Positions 16,310 to 21,631 of a DNA stretch of 21,631 bases are shown here, one piece after another. The DNA is from Candidatus Bathyarchaeota archaeon (GTDB lineage Archaea; Thermoproteota; Bathyarchaeia; Bathyarchaeales; DTEX01). The position numbers and the translations under genes are program-made. Within the stretch, counting starts at the first letter, position 1, and every line of letters begins with the position of its first letter. The notes below the pieces were generated by a model. That model ran no database searches, was not told the origin of the DNA, and worked only from the letters and a program-made list of their open reading frames with translations. The stretch spans positions 1-21,631 of the forward strand of contig JAGTQS010000019.1 of NCBI GenBank assembly GCA_018397055.1, given 5' to 3'.

Positions 16310-17316
16310 GTATAACCCCTTGTCAGTTCTGAGCTTCTAAATATTTTCATGTCCATATCATCTATCGAAGAACGTAACTGAGCTTTTTCTTGCTCTATCC
16401 TCTTTAAGTTAGTTTGTAAAGAACTAATTTTTACTTCATAAAGCTGCTGAGAAATTTCTCCAACAGCGTATCTTACCTCTAACTCTTTAATTTCATCATT
16501 AATTCGCGATGCCTCAAGCTCAAGGTTCATTATTTTTTCAATCTTGTTACGTCTTATAGATGTCCACTGCTCAGAAATTGCGTTTAATCTCTGCTGGCAA
16601 AGTGATATAGCCTTTTCAATCTCTGTTGCTTTAGGTCCAACATTCGTTTTTCCTTTAAGTATCGAAAGATATTGTTCTATTATTCCAGTTTCATCCTCAA
16701 TTGGTAATGCTGATAATGCCATATCAATTTTTGAAATTAAGTATTCCCATCTCTGTAGTCCTAAAGAATAGACCTTTACACGTGAGGCTTCGTCTGCAAA
16801 ATAATCGCTCTGGATTACGTCAGAATACGCCCGAACATATTTAAGGTCCTCAAGTTTCTGAGAAGGTGACGTTTCAATTGTGGAAGTAGCGGGTATAGGT
16901 GTGCTGACCTTTTCCTTGGCCCATTCTAACTTCGCCTTAGCCTTGGCTATTTCCAAAGATTCACGAAGTCTAAAAACTTCCTCAACTGTAATAGATAGCT
17001 GCGTACCTAATTCATCCATAATTAAATTGTATGCAGTTTCAGGAATTTCGCTGGTTTTTAACAACTTCAAAAGTTCTTCTAGACTTAAAGATATTTCCTT
17101 AACTCTCTTTACTTTGGATTGAAATTCAAAAATACAATTTTCAACAATGTTTTCAAGTTCCTTGATTGAAACCTCAGCAATTGAGACAGAATTTTCTTTT
17201 TCTTGAGGAACTGGTTTTATTTCATCTAACCGCTTTTGAACGGGTAATATAGTCTTTTGTATCTGAGGAGAATCGGATTTTGATTTTCTAACAACACGCC
17301 TTAGAATACTTGCCAA
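16306..17316 (-). CDS. Cytoplasmic coiled-coil protein, first gene of the envelope operon
   Basis: This 336-aa protein has no signal peptide or membrane helix. A basic N-terminus (SILRRVVRKSKS) and a Pro-rich linker lead to a helical region (about 45-140), a second helical region (about 155-260) and a C-terminal coiled coil. The coiled coil bears the motif YAVGEISQQLYEVK, followed by LQTNLKRIEQEKAQLR. The same hairpin is in the tail of the permease and in the membrane protein at 1542-2792. It resembles SHOCT domains and the coiled-coil part of archaeal CdvA-like proteins, but there is no PRC-barrel or ESCRT-binding motif I can point to. The start is TTG at 17316. Its stop overlaps the next start (ATGA), so the operon order is coiled coil, surface protein, permease. 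Confidence 0.7.
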   Translation of the reverse strand: MASILRRVVRKSKSDSPQIQKTILPVQKRLDEIKPVPQEKENSVSIAEVSIKELENIVENCIFEFQSKVKRVKEISLSLEELLKLLKTSEIPETAYNLIMDELGTQLSITVEEVFRLRESLEIAKAKAKLEWAKEKVSTPIPATSTIETSPSQKLEDLKYVRAYSDVIQSDYFADEASRVKVYSLGLQRWEYLISKIDMALSALPIEDETGIIEQYLSILKGKTNVGPKATEIEKAISLCQQRLNAISEQWTSIRRNKIEKIMNLELEASRINDEIKELEVRYAVGEISQQLYEVKISSLQTNLKRIEQEKAQLRSSIDDMDMKIFRSSELTRGYT

Positions 17317-17361
17317 ATTTTATACCCGTTTTATGCGAATTTTCAAGTTATTCTCTTCGTT

Positions 17362-17381
17362 GTGAGATAAGATAATCTCAC
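17362..17381. promoter_or_regulatory. Inverted repeat at the envelope operon promoter
   Basis: GTGAGAT and ATCTCAC form perfect 7-bp arms around AAGATA. The site lies 46-65 bases before the TTG of the coiled-coil gene and about 10-30 bases downstream of a minus-strand TATA-like gatatatt (about 17390-17399). It would therefore overlap the transcription start, a normal place for a repressor site in archaea. A T-run in the minus strand near 17403-17410 probably ends the pfkB transcript. Confidence 0.4.
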
Positions 17382-17424
17382 TTATACTCGAATATATCAT
17401 TTTTCCAAAAAAGGAACGTGTTTT

Positions 17425-18402
17425 TTAGATCCTAAGTTCCATGTTTTGTTGGCTCAGAAAATCATTTAATTCGTTTCTATGCGGTAAAGCTGTAATTGCA
17501 CCACGTTTTGTTACAACTAATGCTCCGACCGCGTTTGCTACGGCGACGCATGTCTTCAGATCCCACTTCTTAAGTATTCCAACCAAGAAGCCAGCGTTCC
17601 AGCCGTCTCCAGCGCCTGTGGTGTCAACAGCTTTTACTTTGAAGGCTGGGACGTTAATTATTTGTCCCTCCTTTGTCATTACAAAAGCACCATTTGCGCC
17701 AAGTTTTATGCCAACTGTTTTTACGCCACGTCTCAAACATTTTTCCGCTGCTTTTTTAGGATTCGTTGTTCCAAAGATGAAAGAAAATTCTTCACGTGAA
17801 AATGTTGCTATGTCAGAAAGCCCAAGCATCAGATTATAGAATTTTCTTATAGTGTACTTAGAGCTCCATACATCCAATCTGAGCGTTGGGTCAAATGAAA
17901 CTTTTACTCCTTCTTTTTTTGCTTGTTTTACAGCATATATTATGGCTTTTCTCGATGGATTCTGGGATAATGCGAATCCTGAAACGTGAAAAATTTCAGC
18001 GCCCTTAATGTATTCTGTATCAATGTCATCAATTGATAATGCGCTGTCTGAGGTTCCACTGACCCAAGGTTTACGGTAAAAAATAAAGGACCTTTCTCCT
18101 GTTTCAGGTTCATTGGCAACAAATGCTAATGTTGTGAGGGTTCTCTTCTTGATTTTTACTTGTGACGTGTCAACATTGTTCTTTTTTAACTCTTGAATAA
18201 TAAATTGCCCGAATGGATCTTCACCAACCGCCGTTATTGCTCCTGATGTTGAACCTAATCTGGCAACTCCAACAATGGTGTTCATTGGGGCACCGCCAAA
18301 GCATTTTTGGAAAGCCGGAACATCAATGTAGGAGACAGGTTCAGTAGCAACAAAATCTATTAAGACTTCGCCTATTCCAACAACTTCGGGTGACATGTCC
18401 AT
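17425..18402 (-). CDS. PfkB-family carbohydrate kinase (fructokinase/KDG kinase-like)
   Basis: This 325-aa cytosolic kinase of the ribokinase superfamily transfers phosphate from ATP (or ADP) to a sugar. The N-terminal motif is VGIGEVLIDF (about 8-17). The sugar-binding FGGAPMN (35-41) and AVGEDPFG (58-65) follow. The C-terminal anion hole and catalytic base are DTTGAGD (260-266, Asp266). After that the sequence is GWNAGF where most relatives have AFNAGF or AFxAGF. The best-fitting named groups are fructokinase and 2-keto-3-deoxygluconate kinase, but the substrate cannot be fixed from sequence. A second start two codons in (MSPEVV) is possible. It lies 18 bases after serS on the same strand, so the two are probably co-transcribed. 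Confidence 0.88.
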   Translation of the reverse strand: MDMSPEVVGIGEVLIDFVATEPVSYIDVPAFQKCFGGAPMNTIVGVARLGSTSGAITAVGEDPFGQFIIQELKKNNVDTSQVKIKKRTLTTLAFVANEPETGERSFIFYRKPWVSGTSDSALSIDDIDTEYIKGAEIFHVSGFALSQNPSRKAIIYAVKQAKKEGVKVSFDPTLRLDVWSSKYTIRKFYNLMLGLSDIATFSREEFSFIFGTTNPKKAAEKCLRRGVKTVGIKLGANGAFVMTKEGQIINVPAFKVKAVDTTGAGDGWNAGFLVGILKKWDLKTCVAVANAVGALVVTKRGAITALPHRNELNDFLSQQNMELRI

Positions 18403-18420
18403 TCGCCTAAATAATATAGA

Positions 18421-19704
18421 TCATTTTTTATTTAAACTCTTAATTCCGTTCATGTATGGTCTCAAAACTTCGGGAATGATAACTGTTCCATCTTTTTGTT
18501 GATATTGTTCCAAAATTGCCATCATGGTTCGGCTTGTAGCTAATGCTGTGCTATTAAGCGTGTGAACAAAGTCTTTTGGAGGTTTGCCAGCTCCCTCTCG
18601 GTACTTGATTCCAAGCCTTCTTGCTTGATAGTCGGTGCAGTTCGAGTTTGAACCAACCTCTCTGAAGACGCCGTCTGCCATCCATACCTCCGTGTCGTAC
18701 TTCTTAGCTGCGACTGTTCCGATATCTCCAGTGCACACGTTCACCACGCGGTAATGTAAGCCGAGCATCTGATAGAGTTCCTCGCAGTTTTGTTGAAGTT
18801 CCTCATGGAACCCCCAGGACTGCTCCGGCAAGCAGAATATAAATTGCTCAATTTTATTGAACTGATGCATTCGGAAGAAACCTTTTGTATACTTGCCATG
18901 GGCTCCGATTTCGCGTCTAAAATTGGTACTAACTCCTACAAATTTTAAAGGAAGCTCACTGATGTCTAAGGTTTCGTTCATTAACATGGCTGCAATTGGA
19001 TGTTCGCTTGTCGCTATGAGGTAGTGATCCTCATTTTCTATTTTGTACATGACGGTTTCGAAATCTGCTAGGTCTGTTACTCCTTCATACGGTTCTCTTC
19101 GCAACATGAAGGGAGGCTCAACCAAGGTATATCCTTTCTTCATCAAATGATCAATAGCAAACCGTTGGATAGCAAGGTCAAGAAGAGCTAACTCGCCCTT
19201 TATGTAATAGAAACCTGTACCAGCAACCTTGTTTGCCCTATCTTCATCAACCAATCCAAGGTTTATGCCTAGTTCCAAGTGATTCTTAGGTTGAAAATTG
19301 AATATTGGCGGTGAACCCCATCTTCTAATTTCAACATTTTCGTTTTCGTCGTGACCGTAGGGAACGGTTTCATGAAGTAGATTTGGTATTCGTTTAAGCA
19401 AATTTTGTGACTTCTTATCGTACTCGTCGACTTGAGTGTTCAGTTCAGTAATCTTAACCTGTACCTCGTCAGCTTCCTTTAGCAGTTGAGGCTCAACTAA
19501 ACCCTTCTTCTTCATTTTGGCGATTTGTGCGCTGAGCTCATTACGTTTTCTTCTAAGATCATTAATTTGGGTCAGTAAAATTCTCCATTTTCTGTCAGTT
19601 TCTATGAACTCCTCTAATAAATTCAATTTTTCTGGATCGTTTCGTCTTTTCAAATTTTCCTTAACGAGTTCAGGATTTTTTCGAATAATCTTGACATCAA
19701 TCAT
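18421..19704 (-). CDS. serS: Seryl-tRNA synthetase
   Basis: This 427-aa class II synthetase charges tRNA-Ser in the cytosol. The N-terminal antiparallel coiled coil that contacts the long variable arm of tRNA-Ser spans about 28-100. Motif 2 is visible as FRREIGAHGKYTKG and FFRMHQFNKIEQF (about 270-295). Motif 3 is STALATSRTMMAILE (385-399, Arg392), followed by IIPEVLRPYM. It is the common SerRS type, not the methanogen-type variant, and is of normal length. GGAG nine bases before the ATG and a TATA-like stretch near 19747-19758 support the start. It is divergent from the eS1 gene across about 140 bases. Confidence 0.96.
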   Translation of the reverse strand: MIDVKIIRKNPELVKENLKRRNDPEKLNLLEEFIETDRKWRILLTQINDLRRKRNELSAQIAKMKKKGLVEPQLLKEADEVQVKITELNTQVDEYDKKSQNLLKRIPNLLHETVPYGHDENENVEIRRWGSPPIFNFQPKNHLELGINLGLVDEDRANKVAGTGFYYIKGELALLDLAIQRFAIDHLMKKGYTLVEPPFMLRREPYEGVTDLADFETVMYKIENEDHYLIATSEHPIAAMLMNETLDISELPLKFVGVSTNFRREIGAHGKYTKGFFRMHQFNKIEQFIFCLPEQSWGFHEELQQNCEELYQMLGLHYRVVNVCTGDIGTVAAKKYDTEVWMADGVFREVGSNSNCTDYQARRLGIKYREGAGKPPKDFVHTLNSTALATSRTMMAILEQYQQKDGTVIIPEVLRPYMNGIKSLNKK

Positions 19705-19792
19705 GTTGAGGAACTCCGAATATTTCTATGAATATTCAAACTACAAAAATATAAGGGTGAAGCAACAACACTGATTGTTAAGTCCACTAAAC

Positions 19793-19801
19793 ATTTTAAT
19801 A
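19793..19801 (+). promoter_or_regulatory. Likely TATA box of the eS1 gene
   Basis: Ttttaatac lies about 43-51 bases before the GTG start and suits a short leader. It falls in the gap shared with serS. Confidence 0.35.
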
Positions 19802-19843
19802 CTTCGTTTTTTCATTATTTTGGAGCTGAAGTGGTGTTACAAA

Positions 19844-20470
19844 GTGTCTAAACCTGGCCGTGTTAAGGATAAGTGGCGTAGTAAAAAATGGTATACCGTC
19901 GTTGCCCCAGACTATTTTGGGGGTGTTGAAATAGGGTCGATACCTGCAGACGAGCCTGAGTCTCTTATTGGTAGAACTGTCGAGTCAACTCTTTATGATA
20001 TAACTGAGGATTTTGCTCATCAGTATTTAAAAATGTTTTTTCAAATAATAGGTGTTGATGGAAAACGGGCTTTAACAATATTTAAGGAACATGAATATTC
20101 TAGAGACTATTTAAGAAGTCTTGTTAGAAGAAGGACTACGAGGGTTGACGCTATAGTTACAGTGACAACGAAGGATGGTTATAAACTTAGAATATCCACG
20201 TGTGCTTTTACTCTTACAAGAATAAGAACTTCTCAAGAAAAAGAAATCCGCAAAATTATGAGGAAGATAACTGAAGATAAAGCATCTGCGCTTACATTTA
20301 ATCAAATTGTTCAGGAAATTGTCCTGGGAAAAATTGCCTCCGATATATATAATGAGGCGAAAAAAATTGCGCCGTTGCGGCATGTGGGTTTAAGAAAATC
20401 CAAACTTTTATCAATACCATTAACTGAGGCTAATGTTGCTCCTACGCTGGTTACTGAAGTGTCAAATTAA
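19844..20470 (+). CDS. rps3ae: 30S ribosomal protein eS1 (S3Ae)
   Basis: This 208-aa archaeal/eukaryotic small-subunit protein lies near the mRNA exit of the 30S subunit. It starts KPGRVKDKWRSKKWY, then VVAPDYFGGVEIG, with later conserved DGYKLRISTCAFT. The frame is open back to 19775, but the first 23 residues of that extension are hydrophobic and foreign to the family. GTG at 19844 gives the normal N-terminus and length. It is followed after 19 bases by the nucleotidyltransferase gene, probably in one transcript. Confidence 0.95.
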   Translation: MSKPGRVKDKWRSKKWYTVVAPDYFGGVEIGSIPADEPESLIGRTVESTLYDITEDFAHQYLKMFFQIIGVDGKRALTIFKEHEYSRDYLRSLVRRRTTRVDAIVTVTTKDGYKLRISTCAFTLTRIRTSQEKEIRKIMRKITEDKASALTFNQIVQEIVLGKIASDIYNEAKKIAPLRHVGLRKSKLLSIPLTEANVAPTLVTEVSN

Positions 20471-20489
20471 GACAAAAATACTTTTTGCT

Positions 20490-21134
20490 ATGTTCGAAAA
20501 TTCTGCTTCTCACAGCTCTAATGTTCTAAGAAAAAAAGTTGCTCGTGAAGCAGCGGTTTTACTATATAGTTCCCAAGAGAAGGAATATAAACAAGCGAAA
20601 GAAAAGGCCGCCTTGAACTTGGGTATTCGAATATTACCAACAAACCTTGAAGTTGCCAGAGAACTAGATATAATTGCAGAAGAAAACGAGGGCCAATTGA
20701 GAAAAGATCGTTTGCTCCGCATGCGTAAAGAAGCTTTCGAAATAATGTCGACGCTCAAGTCTTTTAATCCGAAACTTGTCGGAAGCGTATGGAGAGGAAC
20801 CGCGAACATTAACAGCGACATCGACATCACCGTCTATTCTTTTGACCGCAACTTAATACTCGAAAAAGTAGAAGAAAAAGGATTTAACATAATAAAAACT
20901 GAGGTAATTTCTGGCCCAAATCAAAAAGGAGCGAAAGAGTCTTTTCACATCACGGTCTTACTTTCGTCAGAAGACAAGGCTGAAATTGTTGTCCGAGACC
21001 CCGATGAGAAAAATCAAAAAAATAGGTGCGAAATATATGGTGATATGATTGAAGGCCTAGATATCGATCATCTAAGCAAAATTCTTAAAGAAGACCCTCT
21101 GAAACGGTTTATTCCAAAGAATTTTTTGTCTTAA
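20490..21134 (+). CDS. Minimal nucleotidyltransferase (Pol-beta superfamily)
   Basis: This 214-aa protein has a helical N-terminal part (about 1-90) and a nucleotidyltransferase core. The core contains GSVWRGTANINSDIDI (98-113), the GS motif followed by the metal-binding Asp110 and Asp112. A third acidic residue may be in AEIVVRD (164-170). The family of short archaeal nucleotidyltransferases is widespread, and its substrate is generally unknown. The frame is open upstream into eS1, but the ATG at 20490, 19 bases after the eS1 stop, gives a sensible N-terminus. Conservation next to eS1 would hint at an RNA- or translation-linked role. Confidence 0.8.
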   Translation: MFENSASHSSNVLRKKVAREAAVLLYSSQEKEYKQAKEKAALNLGIRILPTNLEVARELDIIAEENEGQLRKDRLLRMRKEAFEIMSTLKSFNPKLVGSVWRGTANINSDIDITVYSFDRNLILEKVEEKGFNIIKTEVISGPNQKGAKESFHITVLLSSEDKAEIVVRDPDEKNQKNRCEIYGDMIEGLDIDHLSKILKEDPLKRFIPKNFLS

Positions 21135-21226
21135 CAAATTCTTTTTTGGATCTAAATACTATTTCAGTTAGACTTAATGGTCGCTGTTGGATTTCCTAAT
21201 GTTACTAATGATATAGGTAATGAAGT

Positions 21227-21631
21227 ATGTTAACCCTTATCCCTGAGGCCAACATCATCAAGAAGGATTGGAGGAGAGTTGACCTTAAAATTGGATTGTG
21301 TTATCCTAATGTCTACCGTGCTGGAATGAGCGGTCTAACAATAAGGCTACTTTATGCCTTATTCAATATTCGTGACGATGTTCTCTGTGAACGTTTTTTT
21401 GTTCCAACGAGGCAGGAACGTTGGGTAAGCCTCGAATCTGGTCAACCATTGAAGAAGTTCGATGTCGTTGCTTTTACGCTACAATATGAAGAGGATTACG
21501 TTAACGTTATTCGGATGCTATTAAGATCAAATATCCCGATAAGGAGGGAAAACAGAAAGGCTGGAGATCCAATAGTCATGGCAGGCGGTCCATGTGCTAC
21601 TGCTAATCCTGAACCCTTAGCTGACTTCATA
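21227..21631 (+). CDS. B12-binding radical SAM protein, N-terminal part (runs off the window)
   Basis: The first 135 codons are present and the frame is open to the window edge. The protein opens DLKIGLCYPNVYRAGMSGL, then LYALFNIRDDVLCERFFVP, and has FDVVAFTLQYEEDYVNVIRML and MAGGPCATANPEPLADF. These are features of the cobalamin-binding-like N-terminal domain that precedes a radical SAM domain in the archaeal/bacterial Fe-S oxidoreductase group. The CxxxCxxC cluster is beyond the edge. A stop lies two codons before the ATG, which fixes the start. The preceding gap (21135-21226) has a T-rich terminator-like run near 21141-21147. Confidence 0.85.
   Translation, partial: MLTLIPEANIIKKDWRRVDLKIGLCYPNVYRAGMSGLTIRLLYALFNIRDDVLCERFFVPTRQERWVSLESGQPLKKFDVVAFTLQYEEDYVNVIRMLLRSNIPIRRENRKAGDPIVMAGGPCATANPEPLADFI

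Noticed and set aside
20433..20489. Upstream extension of the nucleotidyltransferase into eS1
   Set aside because: The extension overlaps eS1 codons and looks non-native; the ATG at 20490 has the expected spacing after eS1.
1..21631. tRNA genes and CRISPR arrays
   Set aside because: I saw no T-arm-like motif in the intergenic gaps and no regularly spaced short repeats.

Overview
The window is AT-rich and almost certainly archaeal. The supporting genes are an eS1 (S3Ae) ribosomal protein, a 59-residue Sec61-beta/SecG-type translocon subunit, TATA-like boxes ahead of several genes, frequent TTG/GTG starts, and surface proteins rich in N-x-S/T sequons. Gene content fits an uncultured Thermoproteota/Bathyarchaeia-type lineage; that placement is inference.

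Layout. Positions 1-1451 are poorly conserved: the end of a protein running in from the left, a 68-aa coiled-coil gene, and a TrmB-family regulator broken by two frameshifts. Positions 1542-4545 hold two divergent envelope genes: a membrane protein with a cytoplasmic coiled-coil tail (minus strand) and an anchored surface protein (plus strand). Positions 4690-7732 carry a zinc alcohol/polyol dehydrogenase, Sec61-beta and CTP synthase (pyrG). An IS200/IS605 element (7727-9234) sits directly on the pyrG stop codon. Its tnpA is intact; its tnpB has an in-frame stop and Gly at the usual RuvC-II Glu position. It is followed by a 6-phosphofructokinase with pyrophosphate-type residues.

Positions 17316-10409 (minus strand) form a tightly overlapping operon: a cytoplasmic coiled-coil protein, a secreted protein made of tandem beta-sandwich domains with a C-terminal membrane anchor, and a giant FtsX/MacB-like permease with an extracellular N-terminus and a long cytoplasmic coiled coil. 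No ABC ATPase is present. A perfect 502-bp direct repeat, with a 15-bp inverted templated spacer, splits the beta-sandwich gene into two frames. Removing one 517-bp unit restores a single 673-codon gene.

The right part is housekeeping: a PfkB sugar kinase and seryl-tRNA synthetase (minus strand), then eS1, a minimal nucleotidyltransferase and the start of a B12-binding radical SAM protein (plus strand).

The most interesting signal is a candidate envelope system. The three operon proteins and the separate membrane protein at 1542-2792 share a SHOCT-like helical-hairpin motif, six copies in all. This suggests that a permease and several surface proteins are connected through one kind of cytoplasmic coiled-coil module. 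No gap between genes exceeds 300 bases, and I found no tRNA, rRNA or CRISPR array.
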